Assembly: GCA_017455525.1 (NCBI GenBank)
Contig: JAFTAP010000081.1
Location: 1 to 64,000, forward strand
Length of the DNA stretch: 64,000 nucleotides
Origin: Lachnospiraceae bacterium
GTDB lineage: Bacteria; Bacillota; Clostridia; Lachnospirales; Lachnospiraceae
Reading direction: 5' to 3'
Shown here: piece by piece, positions 18,478-28,200 of the stretch
How the letters are laid out: every line of letters begins with the position of its first letter
How positions within the stretch are numbered: position 1 is the first letter of the stretch
Notes under the pieces: generated by a model
Databases searched by the model: none
Told to the model about the DNA's origin: nothing
What the model saw: only the letters and a program-made list of their open reading frames with translations
Made by a program: the position numbers and the translations under genes

Positions 18478-19544
18478 ATCATGTCCTTTACTCTCAAGCT
18501 TATCGGTTCCATTCCTTCCACGGTGACGATTCTCTCGTCTGATATATTTACATTCGTCTTAAGGTCGATCAGGATGCTCGCCGACAATTCCTCATTGCAT
18601 GTCGCCACTATTATGTAATCGAACTCCAGATCCTTTAGTGATGAGGGTGGCAATACCCCTCTTTGCTTCGCATAGTTCTTGTCGACCGTTGCCACGAGCC
18701 GGCAATAGTTGCCGTTAGCAATCTGTACCCTGAAATCACGGCCTACATTGCCTGCGCCGTATAAAACTACTCTCGATGACTTCTCTATCCTGTCGTATGG
18801 AAAAAGATATAGCTTCCTTACGTATTTCAGTTCCTCTGCATAGCTCTCATGCGAAAATTCTTCTATCGAATCATTGATTATCTGACCATTCTCTAAAGAG
18901 CCGACATGGAAATACGAGCCATAATCAAAAAGCCCGTTCCCACTATGATCCCCAATGAAACCTATGTGCTGTACATAGCTTCTCTCCGTAGTAAATATGC
19001 GGATACCCTCTTCCTGTAGGAACCTGCTCCACTCCCAATCAATCCCTCTCTCGGCATGGATTGTTCTACTTGCACAGATTGCCTCAATAATCTCCCTGCT
19101 AAAAAAAGTTCCTGCGCAGCCTATGGCTTCTTTTTCAACCAAGCCATTACCTACAGATTTTCCCGGGTGCTGCTTAGTGTTGAACAGTGACAGTACGCCG
19201 TCCGTCTCTCCTATCTTGGAAACAGCGACCTCCATCCAGTCTGCCGAGAAAATCAGATCAGAATCCGCATTGAACAGATAATCTCCGCCATTCTCTAAGA
19301 AATCGTGATACATATACTCCGCATTCAGATCCGCCCCTTTATTCCTGTCATGGCGGATAATGCTTACCGCTTCAGGAAATATCTCCCTCAAAGTTTCGGC
19401 ATCATATTCGGTAGAGCAGTCATCATAAACCTTTATCTCATAAGGAAACGGTTTTTCCGACAAAGATAGCGATAATGCCATCCGCTTCAATAACTCCATA
19501 CGATTCCATGTAGTTATTCCTATAGTGATCAACTCCTGATTCAT
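18474..19544 (-). CDS. GT2 glycosyltransferase with C-terminal YGAG module
   Basis: 356 residues. GITTWNRMELLKRM begins a GT-A domain. IKVYDDCSTEYDAETL, HDRNKGADLNAEYM and DYLFNADSDLIF (metal-binding DSD) follow, and DWEWSRFL near 195 resembles the ED/W acceptor-site region. From about residue 262, RVVLYGAGNVGRDFRVQI and LVATVDKNYAKQRG form the module. Its stop overlaps the ATG of the FkbM-like gene, so transferase and methyltransferase would be made together. Confidence 0.87.
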   Translation of the reverse strand: MNQELITIGITTWNRMELLKRMALSLSLSEKPFPYEIKVYDDCSTEYDAETLREIFPEAVSIIRHDRNKGADLNAEYMYHDFLENGGDYLFNADSDLIFSADWMEVAVSKIGETDGVLSLFNTKQHPGKSVGNGLVEKEAIGCAGTFFSREIIEAICASRTIHAERGIDWEWSRFLQEEGIRIFTTERSYVQHIGFIGDHSGNGLFDYGSYFHVGSLENGQIINDSIEEFSHESYAEELKYVRKLYLFPYDRIEKSSRVVLYGAGNVGRDFRVQIANGNYCRLVATVDKNYAKQRGVLPPSSLKDLEFDYIIVATCNEELSASILIDLKTNVNISDERIVTVEGMEPISLRVKDMI

Positions 19545-19546
19545 GA

Positions 19547-20659
19547 CTATATCGATATTCCTTTCCGATTCAGAACTTCCGTCCTTATGTCTTTAAGGAT
19601 TGTCCCGATTGTCACATAGCGTAAATCAGGGTTCCCGATTTCCTCAATCTGCGAAACAACCTCGTCGCTTTTATCCATAATAGCAATCACTACGTCCCGC
19701 TTCCCTTTCCCAAGATAACATGGTGAATTTACAGGGCATCCTGAAATTGTCTTGCCCCATCTTCCGTTATCATTATCAATAAAAGCTTCCACTTCGTATC
19801 CTATCTTATCTAAAGCCTCTCCTATTTCCCTTCCCCACCTACCGCATCCGAATATACAAACTTTCCTGCCGACATATTCGCTTAACACTATCTCCAATAT
19901 ACCATCGTTTCTTTCAATCGCTTCATTGTAGCACTCTTCGTCTATTTTTTTCTCCCCATACTCCAGGATACTTGCTTCATCCGATGAATAACCGGCATAC
20001 ATTTTCCTTACTCGCTGGCTTTCCACGGCAGTGGCAATTCGTTCAGTACAGCTTATTCCTTCTGCACGGAAATTAACCCATAGCTGATCAACTATTTTGA
20101 AGCGTACTCCTTGTGTATAGAAGCGAAGAAGCAAATCATAATCAGCAGCTATCCTGTAGCCGGTATCGAACGCCCCACGCTCTTTGTAAACACTGTTCCT
20201 TACAAATACCGCCGGATGCATGAATGGAAAATAATACCATATCTTTTCTATGGAATCCTTATGACTCCGCCCAATGACTTCACCGTTTTTTATTATGTTT
20301 CCTTGTCCGCATACAATGTCAATTGAGGCCTCGTCATTTGTAAATTCGCCCACCGCATTTTTTATGGCATCTTTCTCGTACCAGTCATCGCTGTTTATTA
20401 TCCCGATTATTTCACCTGATGCGGCTTTTATGCCTTTATTCATCGCATCATATATTCCTTTATCATCTTCCCTGATATAAATAGATATGCTATCTGAATA
20501 TTTCTTTATAATATCCCCTGTCCCATCAGTGGAATTACCATCTATGATAATATATTCGATACTGCCATAGGACTGCTCCGCCACGCTTCGTATTGTCTGC
20601 TCTATAGTCCTCTCACCATTTTTTACTACAGTGATGATGGAAACTCTTGGATTAACCAT
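19547..20659 (-). CDS. GT2 glycosyltransferase (WcaA/SpsA-like) with C-terminal module
   Basis: The start is taken at ATG 20659 (MVNPRVSIITVVKNG), 10 bases after the upstream stop. The frame extends further upstream to 20749, but only by reading the end of the previous gene out of frame. The GT-A domain has YIIIDGNSTDGT near residue 40, EDDKGIYDAMNKGIKAASGEIIGIINSDDWY near 65-97 and a YRIAADYDLLLRF acceptor region. From about 265, VCIFGCGRWGREIGEALDK and EAFIDNDNGRWG form the module. The EDDKGIYDAMNKG block is typical of colanic-acid and O-antigen GT2 enzymes. Confidence 0.87.
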   Translation of the reverse strand: MVNPRVSIITVVKNGERTIEQTIRSVAEQSYGSIEYIIIDGNSTDGTGDIIKKYSDSISIYIREDDKGIYDAMNKGIKAASGEIIGIINSDDWYEKDAIKNAVGEFTNDEASIDIVCGQGNIIKNGEVIGRSHKDSIEKIWYYFPFMHPAVFVRNSVYKERGAFDTGYRIAADYDLLLRFYTQGVRFKIVDQLWVNFRAEGISCTERIATAVESQRVRKMYAGYSSDEASILEYGEKKIDEECYNEAIERNDGILEIVLSEYVGRKVCIFGCGRWGREIGEALDKIGYEVEAFIDNDNGRWGKTISGCPVNSPCYLGKGKRDVVIAIMDKSDEVVSQIEEIGNPDLRYVTIGTILKDIRTEVLNRKGISI

Positions 20660-20669
20660 ATTTTTCAAA

Positions 20670-21857
20670 TCAAGACTCTTTGACCAGCCATAAGCTCCCG
20701 CCCCTATCAGATAGCTCCGGATGTTTGTCGATGCACTCCTCTGATTCATGAGTCATGCCTGTTTTTTGCAGCATATCTCCAAAGTACATAATACGGTAAG
20801 CTGAGCCTCCCGAAAGCAGAGCCCTTACTAAGTACGCCTCATTATATGCTCTGCCCTGCCTTAGCCAATCCACAGGATAGGTAAAGGGATAAAACATATC
20901 ATGTATATGAATCATCACGCCTTTTTTCAATCTTGGTAATATTCTGAAGTACTCATACGGAATATCGCCTCCGCTCCTAACGACATGAGAAGAATCAATA
21001 AATAAGACATCACCCTGTTCCAGACAATCAAAATAATCCAACGGAACATTTTGAACATAATCCTCGATTATTTCCATCTTCGTTCTATCGCCCTCTTTTA
21101 TGCTACCCATAAGCCTATCCGGAAATGGTTCTATGCAGGAAATCCTAAGGTCATAGTCCAGCCTGTATTCATCTGCGTCAAGCATAACGCATGTAGACCA
21201 TCCGCTCCCTATCTCGATAATCCTATTAGGCTTGAAATCAATAATAACCCTATATAATGCTAAAGCGTCACAGCATCCAAACATGGAATTGCCTACATTA
21301 TATCTTGCTTTTCCTTCTTTATAGGTCATATCAAAAAAGTCATCGGAAAGCTCCTCCATACGTCTCCAAAACCCTATCTGTCTTTCTAAATTCGTATCTA
21401 TATCCTCTAGTGTATCCCCCTGCACCGTGTTTTCCCAAAAACGCAAGTCTTTAGCCTGCATGAATGGCGACTCATAATGGTTGAAAGGAAAGCTTGCACT
21501 ATATGAAAAATTCTCTCCCGCATCATCCGGCAACATATAAGTCAGTTTCTTAAATAACTGTATGCCTATAATAGTCTTATATTTATCCTTAAAAAAAACA
21601 CGAGCATAATCCTCTGCGATGTCAGCCGTGATTATCAATACGGTATCCGAATGCTCCTCATCGACTTTCTCGGGCGATACTATCTTTAATTCATAAAACT
21701 GCCCCACCTTATACTTATCTATAATAGTAATAATAGGAATATCTGCTTTTTTTAGCCAAAGATAAACCTCGTCAGCACATTTCCCTGCTCCGTATAATGT
21801 CACCCCCCCATTTTTCATTTTATATATAAGTTTTATAAAATCACTCAAAGAATTCAT
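20670..21857 (-). CDS. YGAG module fused to class I SAM methyltransferase (TylF-like superfamily)
   Basis: 395 residues. The module starts with GGVTLYGAGKCADEVYLWLKK (residues 17-37) and IITIIDKYKVG. From about residue 210 a methyltransferase-type fold follows: IIEIGSGWSTCVMLDA, ISCIEPFPDRL, DVLFIDSSHVVRSGGDIPYEYFRIL and GVMIHIHDMFYPFTYP. The pattern matches SAM-dependent sugar O-methyltransferases and related hydroxylase-type proteins of the MT24 group. A G7 run (C7 on +, 21803-21809) encodes the Gly-Gly just ahead of the module, so slippage there would silence nearly the whole gene. In frame in this sequence. Confidence 0.82.
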   Translation of the reverse strand: MNSLSDFIKLIYKMKNGGVTLYGAGKCADEVYLWLKKADIPIITIIDKYKVGQFYELKIVSPEKVDEEHSDTVLIITADIAEDYARVFFKDKYKTIIGIQLFKKLTYMLPDDAGENFSYSASFPFNHYESPFMQAKDLRFWENTVQGDTLEDIDTNLERQIGFWRRMEELSDDFFDMTYKEGKARYNVGNSMFGCCDALALYRVIIDFKPNRIIEIGSGWSTCVMLDADEYRLDYDLRISCIEPFPDRLMGSIKEGDRTKMEIIEDYVQNVPLDYFDCLEQGDVLFIDSSHVVRSGGDIPYEYFRILPRLKKGVMIHIHDMFYPFTYPVDWLRQGRAYNEAYLVRALLSGGSAYRIMYFGDMLQKTGMTHESEECIDKHPELSDRGGSLWLVKES

Positions 21858-21881
21858 AATATCTGCCCTCTGCCAAATGCA

Positions 21882-23342
21882 TCATCGATACATAATCTCA
21901 TATATTTCTTTGACTTTAATAGCATCGGTAAGGTACATATTTTCAGGAAGTACACCTTGTTTAATTAAATAGTGCTCTACTTCTTCTTGCATCAACTTTG
22001 AACCAGCGCAAATAATTCCATCCATGTCGTTTACTTTATCCATGTTGAATTCATATATATCTTTGTCAAATATAGACTCCATATCTATATTATCTTTCAA
22101 TTCGGTAACAAAAATGGCTTCTGCATTAATACCGAGTTTTCGCATTATACTAAGTAAGAATAGTGCATTGATACCAGCCCCGTACAAAAAAATCCTATTA
22201 TGATCGTTACAGAATTTCCTTAACCTGCTCGTTTTTTCTTTATAAATACAAGCTTTATCCAATAAGTCCTCAAATATTCTATCAAATTTAATATTAAATT
22301 CATTTTGTGTATACTTTTCTGCCTGCCTTTTGCCTTTAATTCGCATAATTTGACAGAAGTCATCATCCATCCAATATTTCTTTATTGCCGAAGCAATTTC
22401 ATCAACATTACTTGGATTGAAATATATAGCTGCATCTCCTAATTGATCCGGCATCCCAAATATTCCTGATACTGCCACCGGACATCCGAGACTCATTGCT
22501 TCGATCGGCGGGATATTAGTAGGTCCAAAAAATGTCGGCATTACCAAAGCACATGCATTTTTATACAAATAGCCCATCTGCGAGTTAGAAACATATCCTA
22601 GAAATATTATTTGATTATTCAAGTTTAACTCATCAACCAGTGCTACGGCATCGTCGTAGCCATTCATTTTACTCCCAACGAACACGCAATTAACGATTAT
22701 TTTTTGTTTTCTGAGTTCACTTATAGACTTTAATAAATTGACATGGTTCTTATGTTTCCAGAACTGCGCAGGATAAAATATATATTTATTAAATGGAATT
22801 TCTATATCCTGCTCGATCTCATTCAGATAACGAGGAATAGCAAAAGGAAGGACGTGTATTTTCTTCTCATGATATTTACCATAGCATTCAGTGACATGCT
22901 CTAGGCCTATCTGCGAGTCCACAAGGATTCCAAATGCCTTTTCTGTGATTGAATGAAATAAATAATCTCGTGCTCTTCTCTCTCTTTCATCTCCAACTTC
23001 GGGAAATCCCGTCTCATATCTATGCATCAAATCATGTATAGGAACGACAGTCGGTGAGCAGAGTCTCTCCGACCAATTTGATTGGCAAGAGGCAAATATT
23101 AAATCACATTCCTCAGCATCTATTATTAGTTTATCTTTAATATATTGTCCAACAATCCTAATTTTCTTTATTTCAAAATTAGATAAATAATCCTCCCATT
23201 CATCAAATCTGACGAAAATAATCAATTCGTGATTTCGCTTCCTCGTGGATATATATAAAGCCTCCAACATGCTCCACGCATACTGAAAACTTCCTCCGCC
23301 ATACGCAGGAAAATCTAGTATTATCCCTATTTTAATCTTCAA
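21882..23342 (-). CDS. GT4 glycosyltransferase with C-terminal YGAG module
   Basis: 486 residues from TTG 23342, which directly follows the upstream TGA. It is a GT-B fold: N-terminal FPAYGGGSFQYAWSMLEAL, then YIFYPAQFWKHKNHVNLLKSI, VFVGSKMNGYDD and the family motif ALVMPTFFGPTNIPPIEAMSLGCPVAVS (E-x7-E nucleotide-sugar site, near 285-312). From about 395, RIFLYGAGINALFLLSIM and AEAIFVTELKDN form the module. It probably is a retaining transferase using an NDP-hexose. The very low GC compared with the GT2 genes at 10-16 kb suggests a different origin. Confidence 0.88.
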   Translation of the reverse strand: MKIKIGIILDFPAYGGGSFQYAWSMLEALYISTRKRNHELIIFVRFDEWEDYLSNFEIKKIRIVGQYIKDKLIIDAEECDLIFASCQSNWSERLCSPTVVPIHDLMHRYETGFPEVGDERERRARDYLFHSITEKAFGILVDSQIGLEHVTECYGKYHEKKIHVLPFAIPRYLNEIEQDIEIPFNKYIFYPAQFWKHKNHVNLLKSISELRKQKIIVNCVFVGSKMNGYDDAVALVDELNLNNQIIFLGYVSNSQMGYLYKNACALVMPTFFGPTNIPPIEAMSLGCPVAVSGIFGMPDQLGDAAIYFNPSNVDEIASAIKKYWMDDDFCQIMRIKGKRQAEKYTQNEFNIKFDRIFEDLLDKACIYKEKTSRLRKFCNDHNRIFLYGAGINALFLLSIMRKLGINAEAIFVTELKDNIDMESIFDKDIYEFNMDKVNDMDGIICAGSKLMQEEVEHYLIKQGVLPENMYLTDAIKVKEIYEIMYR

Positions 23343-24101
23343 TCACCTTGCCCTTGCAATAAAGTAACATGTCCATGAGGTAAGCTCTGGCTGCTCATTC
23401 GTATTACAGTCCAAACAATCAATTAATTCAAAATTTCTCTGTCTTAAATAATACTCCATTTCTGGCTTAAAAAAATATCTCATCTTATGCGATTCCTTAA
23501 AGCACTCAGCCTGTCCCGTACTCTTATCTACTGCTATTATTTCATATAATACTTCCACTGTATTATTTTGATTATACATCGTGGGTATTGCGATTCTCGT
23601 AATCTCAGATCTTTCCGTCTCTGCTTTTTTTATCCTGACTTCTGGTAAATCCGTAAGACACCCAGAGCCATACCATGCATCAAAAATAAATAACCCCCCC
23701 ATATCTAACATCCGCCTGGCAGATTCAAGAGCTGATAAAACATCCGCATTTGTATTTTGATAACTCATGACATGAAACATTGATATGACAGCATCATATT
23801 TTTTATCAGAATAATATTGCCTAATGTCGTTTACAGAGAAAGAAACCTTGATATTATTTAATTGACTGTTTTCTCTTGCAACAGCTATCATTTTCTCACT
23901 CTGATCAATGCCAGTGCAGTCATATCCTAATCTTTCAAGCTCTATGTCATGCCTTCCCGTTCCGCAGCCGAAATCAATAATAGACTTTACGCCTTCTCCA
24001 TATTGCATCAAAAGCTGCTGGATTACTTTAGCTTCTCCAACATAATCCTTATCCTTATAAAAAGCGTTGTAGTATTCCGCATATCTGTTAAATTCTTCCA
24101 T
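23343..24101 (-). CDS. Class I SAM-dependent methyltransferase
   Basis: 252 residues. SIIDFGCGTGRHDIELERLGYDCTGIDQSEKMI (near 36-68) is a textbook SAM-binding motif I and II. VSFSVNDIRQYYSDKKYDAVISMFHVMSY and MGGLFIFDAWYGSG follow. It resembles the small methyltransferases that act on NDP-sugars. A G7 run (C7 at 23694-23700) encodes part of the Met-Gly-Gly-Leu turn and is in frame here. The next gene's TTG start lies immediately after its stop. The substrate is unknown. Confidence 0.85.
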   Translation of the reverse strand: MEEFNRYAEYYNAFYKDKDYVGEAKVIQQLLMQYGEGVKSIIDFGCGTGRHDIELERLGYDCTGIDQSEKMIAVARENSQLNNIKVSFSVNDIRQYYSDKKYDAVISMFHVMSYQNTNADVLSALESARRMLDMGGLFIFDAWYGSGCLTDLPEVRIKKAETERSEITRIAIPTMYNQNNTVEVLYEIIAVDKSTGQAECFKESHKMRYFFKPEMEYYLRQRNFELIDCLDCNTNEQPELTSWTCYFIARAR

Positions 24102-24223
24102 CCTGCATCTCCCGATTGATCTGTAATTCTTTTGCTATTCTATGTTTCTCAGAATACATATACCTGTATTTATAGTTTACTTAAATTCGACAATTTGTAT
24201 CCCATAGACTCCGCTTTCTTTCA

Positions 24224-25348
24224 TTAGATCACTTTATCATACCAGAACCAGATATATGATCTAATATAATTATCTACTGGATTCTCTGCTTCGTTTTCCG
24301 CAAAAGCATTAATGTAAGCCTTATCAGAAAATTTCATGCCATAAAATTCCTTGACTGAAGGCAGTATTGGTACGGTAAGGCTATTCCCCATTGCCAGTTT
24401 TCCATGTGCTTCAGCTTTAATATTTAATCTTTTTAATATTTCATCCCCTATATAGCCATATACCTCGCCCGTAAGATGCCTACACTCCGAATAGATCTGT
24501 GTGTCTCTGTAATGTTTTTTGATATAATCGGACATAGTTATGTCCCATCTTCCCAATGTTTCCCGCTTTATCATCCTTTCCATGTTGTCTTCATATAACT
24601 CTTTTAGCACCTTTTCATTATACCTGTAGCTATTCCAATATTTTCGGTACTCCATAATATTCGAACACCCCTGTTGATAGGCCTCGTCCAATACTGTATC
24701 TCTCAAAACAATAAACTGACAATCCTTAAATACATACGCCTTACCCTCATACCGAATATTAGGATAGCACCAATAGCCTAATTCTATACAATTTGGTATA
24801 GTGATAACTTGGCATCCATCCTTTAGTCGTGGCAGAATATATTCATCCGATAGTCTGTAGCCATATTTGTTATCTGCTTTTATGTTTTGATGTATATATA
24901 CATCCGCATTATTTAAGAGATTCTCATCCAATTCCCTATTTATATTCTCATGCACCATTGGTGTAGGATATACAAAAAACCCCCCTTTTCCCCCCCATAT
25001 AGCGTTTAAGTAATTTATTATCGGCGGACCATAGCAATTCGTATTTGCTACAATAACTTTCTTACCATATAGTTGGCTCCAGAAAAAATCCTTAAATTCT
25101 GACAGTTTCCTGTACTGTAGTGCTTTCTTGATTTCAAAATAAGCATTTTTACTCGCCGCAACAATAATCTGATAACCTCTCAGCTCCTCGTTACTCAGAT
25201 TTTCCAACCGCAGGATTGGCTTCCCGTGAAAATTCTCCCTGTCACTATATCTGTCTATGCAAAAAACGATCCGTGAAAACAACGCCATATTGTGATATAT
25301 AAAATTCTCAGCCTCATATCCTACCCCGTACAATATCACATACTTCAT
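24224..25348 (-). CDS. WcbI-family polysaccharide protein with N-terminal YGAG-type module
   Basis: 374 residues. The module occupies the first 100 residues (YVILYGVGYEAENFIYHN; IVFCIDRYSD). The WcbI part begins KVIVANTNCYGPPIINYLN and continues with NADVYIHQNIKADNKYGYRLSDEYILPRL and CQVITIPN. WcbI proteins are capsule-biosynthesis enzymes of unsettled activity, thought to bind CoA and perhaps transfer acyl groups. Two G runs, G7 (C7 at 24990-24996) and G6 (C6 at 24980-24985), flank a lysine codon in this gene. Both are in frame here and are obvious slippage points. Confidence 0.78.
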   Translation of the reverse strand: MKYVILYGVGYEAENFIYHNMALFSRIVFCIDRYSDRENFHGKPILRLENLSNEELRGYQIIVAASKNAYFEIKKALQYRKLSEFKDFFWSQLYGKKVIVANTNCYGPPIINYLNAIWGGKGGFFVYPTPMVHENINRELDENLLNNADVYIHQNIKADNKYGYRLSDEYILPRLKDGCQVITIPNCIELGYWCYPNIRYEGKAYVFKDCQFIVLRDTVLDEAYQQGCSNIMEYRKYWNSYRYNEKVLKELYEDNMERMIKRETLGRWDITMSDYIKKHYRDTQIYSECRHLTGEVYGYIGDEILKRLNIKAEAHGKLAMGNSLTVPILPSVKEFYGMKFSDKAYINAFAENEAENPVDNYIRSYIWFWYDKVI

Positions 25349-25363
25349 TTATCTTCACTCACC

Positions 25364-26497
25364 TTATCCCAACTGGTATATGGTTTTTTTTACACTCCTA
25401 ACTACCGCCTGCATCTGTTCCTCGCTTAATGCAATGCCACTAGGAATATATAACCCTTTTCTTGCTAACTTCTCGGCATTAACATATCTTTCTCCTACAT
25501 AAAGCCTTTGTTTTATATATACTGGCTGCTCATGCATACACCAAAAAAATGTTCTTGCTCCGATGCCTTCACTAGCTAGTCTCTTTACAAACTCACGATT
25601 ATCCATATCAATCTCATCGTCAAGCACTAATCCATACACCCAATATATGTTTTTTGCATAATCTGTTTCAGTAATAGGTAATTTTATTCCTTTAACTCCT
25701 GATAGTTGCTCCGTATAATATCTCCCCATTCTACGCTTCCGCTTGACAAATTCCGACAAACGTTCAAGCTGCGCCAAACCGATCGCCGCCTGGAGATTGG
25801 TAAATCTGTAGTTGTCGCTGATTTCGTCGTGAACATAGCGCACATCCTTACGAAAACATAGATTCCGCAACATCCTGCACCTTTCTGCGAGTTTTATGTC
25901 ATCCGTCACAACCATCCCGCCCTCTCCTGTAGTCACATGCTTGTTAGGATAGAAACTGAATATACTTATGTCACCAAAGCTGCCGCAGGGTTTCCCTTTA
26001 TATGTCTGCCCTAACATTTCCGCTGCGTCTTCAATAACCTTAATCCCATATTTTCTTGCAAGGGTAAGTATTTTATCCATTTCTACCGGCATCCCATATA
26101 AGTGAACTGCCATAATAGCCCTAGTTTTTGACGTTATTTTATTCTCTATTTCATCAACACACATATTCCATGTATCTAAGTCGCTATCAACGAATACAGG
26201 TCTTCCGCCTAACTTAGTAACAGCCATAGCACAGGAAATGATTGTGAAAGTGGGCATAATCACCTCATCGCCCTCAGCTATACCTAGAGCCTGCACTGCC
26301 ACCTCTAATGCCGCCGTCCCATTAGAGACTGCGACTCCATATTGCCTTTGCACTGTGGTACTTATTTTCTCTTCAAACTGCCTGACAAACGGTCCTTCCG
26401 AAGAAATCCATCCGGAGTCTATGCATTCACAAAGGTATTTTTTTTCATTACCTGTCAATAAGGGTTCGTTTACTGGTATAAAATCCATAAAGATCAT
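25364..26497 (-). CDS. DegT/DnrJ/EryC1 sugar aminotransferase (perosamine-synthase-like)
   Basis: 377 residues, PLP enzyme. IPVNEPLLTGNEKKYLCECIDSGWISSEG, VSNGTAALEVAVQALGI, VIEDAAEMLG and FYPNKHVTTGEGGMVVTDD (Lys that forms the PLP aldimine) are clear. The NKHVTTGEGG form is typical of GDP-perosamine synthase (RfbE/Per) and related 4-keto-6-deoxy-hexose 4-aminotransferases. It would make a 4-amino-4,6-dideoxy sugar nucleotide, which the nearby cupin, methyltransferases and WcbI protein could decorate. Its start overlaps the previous stop by ATGA. No 4,6-dehydratase is seen in the window. Confidence 0.88.
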   Translation of the reverse strand: MIFMDFIPVNEPLLTGNEKKYLCECIDSGWISSEGPFVRQFEEKISTTVQRQYGVAVSNGTAALEVAVQALGIAEGDEVIMPTFTIISCAMAVTKLGGRPVFVDSDLDTWNMCVDEIENKITSKTRAIMAVHLYGMPVEMDKILTLARKYGIKVIEDAAEMLGQTYKGKPCGSFGDISIFSFYPNKHVTTGEGGMVVTDDIKLAERCRMLRNLCFRKDVRYVHDEISDNYRFTNLQAAIGLAQLERLSEFVKRKRRMGRYYTEQLSGVKGIKLPITETDYAKNIYWVYGLVLDDEIDMDNREFVKRLASEGIGARTFFWCMHEQPVYIKQRLYVGERYVNAEKLARKGLYIPSGIALSEEQMQAVVRSVKKTIYQLG

Positions 26498-27759
26498 CTC
26501 GCTTTCACAAAATAATAAAGACCATCCATTGATGTATAATCCCTAAGTTTTATATTTCTTAATACGGAAACAGGTGTATATAATGCACACTCGCTACATA
26601 TCTTTGGAAGGATTCCGTTAGTGAAAGCATTTCTAAATTCTCTTGCCTTATTAGAATTCCAAATCTCATCAAGAGTCTGTTTTGAGGTATCCCCTATAAC
26701 ATAGCTACTAAGCCAGTCAATGCATCCGCATCCGACTGCTCTGCCGTCAGACTGTATCGCAAGTGTTGCATTTGGAACAACACAATTACTTTCTCTTCCT
26801 GAGTTATACGATTTTAGCAGATTTGCTCCTTTCGGCAGCTCTGTATCATCTATGCTTCCGAACCACGAGAAGAATGAAGTCTTAACTTCAGATATTCTGA
26901 ACACTCTACTTATCTTGTTATAAAAGTCACTCCCTCTACATTTTTCTGTATCATATGTGCGAAAGGCAATATCGATATCCAGTTCAAGTTTATATTCATC
27001 AATGAGCCGACGTAACCTATCCAATTGTCTGCTGAATATATCAAAAGCATCTACTCCCATCATCCTATTGTAGCTTTCTCTATCATATCCGCCTGCCGAA
27101 ATCTCTAGATAATCAAACACGGACAATATCTCCGCAAATTCCTCATCGCTGTATTTTTCAGCAGAAATCAAAGGTGTCGTGCTATGTACCCATAATTTAT
27201 GTTTTAACCGTCTAATAACATCTATTCTCTTCAGCAATATGGGGTCAGATAGAAAATCTGACTGCATGCTGCCAATTCCAAGAGTCCCCCCCCACAGCTC
27301 AGCGTATTGGGCTACTATGGTTTCGAATTTTATATTATCCATTATATTTTGAATTCTAGTATTTTTTCTATTGACACAGAATACACATTTCATGGGACAT
27401 GAATTAATCGTCTCAATATTCATGTCTAACGGACGATGCGCCGTCATCTCCTCAAGCCTTAGCTGAACTTCATCCAACATCTCATTGTATGTGTTACAGG
27501 TTATCCCCTTTTGTTCAAGCATTGTCTTTATACCTGCCGCTATGCAAGGGTCTTTGATAGCTATTATCGTATATAGTCTCTCATTCAACAATTCTACAAT
27601 AGATATTATCTTTTTACCGCAGTAATACGAGCCTGCTTTGCTACTGTCGCTTTCGCAAAATGCGTAAACCTCAGCATCTCCATATATATCATATACTTCC
27701 TTGCCAGCTTGTCCTGCACCGTATATTATTATTTTATTAAACTCATTGCCCTGTATCAT
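26494..27759 (-). CDS. YGAG module fused to SPASM radical SAM enzyme
   Basis: 421 residues. The module is at the N-terminus (KIIIYGAGQAGKEVYDIY; VYAFCESDSSKAG). From about residue 113 the radical-SAM core reads NIETINSCPMKCVFCVNRK (CxxxCxxC). A C-terminal SPASM-type set CGCIDW...CSECALY would bind an auxiliary [4Fe-4S] cluster. Such enzymes epimerise, dehydrogenate or rearrange sugars or peptides; here a sugar nucleotide or lipid-linked glycan is the likely substrate. A G8 run (C8 at 27286-27293) encodes Trp-Gly-Gly and is in frame. ATGA overlaps tie it to both neighbours. Confidence 0.85.
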   Translation of the reverse strand: MIQGNEFNKIIIYGAGQAGKEVYDIYGDAEVYAFCESDSSKAGSYYCGKKIISIVELLNERLYTIIAIKDPCIAAGIKTMLEQKGITCNTYNEMLDEVQLRLEEMTAHRPLDMNIETINSCPMKCVFCVNRKNTRIQNIMDNIKFETIVAQYAELWGGTLGIGSMQSDFLSDPILLKRIDVIRRLKHKLWVHSTTPLISAEKYSDEEFAEILSVFDYLEISAGGYDRESYNRMMGVDAFDIFSRQLDRLRRLIDEYKLELDIDIAFRTYDTEKCRGSDFYNKISRVFRISEVKTSFFSWFGSIDDTELPKGANLLKSYNSGRESNCVVPNATLAIQSDGRAVGCGCIDWLSSYVIGDTSKQTLDEIWNSNKAREFRNAFTNGILPKICSECALYTPVSVLRNIKLRDYTSMDGLYYFVKAR

Positions 27760-28187
27760 CTTAAGGCTATTTTCTCCTCATTCACACCATCGAATCGACT
27801 CTTATCATTCTCGCCCGCATAAGGTCCCTGCTTCACCTCAATCATTTCGACTTCCTCAAGCACCTTGAATCCATGTCCACCCGAAACAAGAAGGATTACA
27901 TCCCCCTCTTGTAAAATTCGGCTTTCCAAATAATCTTCATATTCATCATAAAAGTCAACTCGTAGCTTTCCTTTTTTTATAAATAATACTTCTTGCGTCA
28001 TCACGACATTCCTATGCACTAAATTATGGACATGAGCATCTATAATCTTCCCTGTCTGATGATGCATATAAGCGACCTGCTGCGAATAGTCATCAGGAGT
28101 GATAAAATCCACGCCTTCATTTTCATATCCGTTTCTTATTATTATCGCTATCGTCTTTTTCTTTTTCTTTATGAATTCCTGCTGCAT
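27756..28187 (-). CDS. Cupin-domain protein
   Basis: 143 residues from ATG 28187, which has GGAG 6 bases upstream; the frame also runs to TTG 28211. VAYMHHQTGKIIDAHVHN, VMTQEVLFIKKGKLRVDFYD and LQEGDVILLVSGGHGFKVLEEVEMIEVKQGPY give two cupin motifs with several histidines and a glutamate as metal ligands. It is similar in layout to WxcM/FdtA-like isomerase cupins and to WbuC-type sugar-cluster cupins. It probably isomerises or modifies a keto-sugar made for the neighbouring aminotransferase. It ends with an ATGA-type overlap. Confidence 0.75.
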   Translation of the reverse strand: MQQEFIKKKKKTIAIIIRNGYENEGVDFITPDDYSQQVAYMHHQTGKIIDAHVHNLVHRNVVMTQEVLFIKKGKLRVDFYDEYEDYLESRILQEGDVILLVSGGHGFKVLEEVEMIEVKQGPYAGENDKSRFDGVNEEKIALR

Positions 28188-28200
28188 GTCCCTCTCCAAT

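Noticed and set aside
20659..20749. N-terminal extension of the GT2 protein containing a YLIGAGAYG string
   Set aside because: It is the out-of-frame reading of the end of the preceding gene. No ribosome site supports it, and the GT2 domain starts at ATG 20659.
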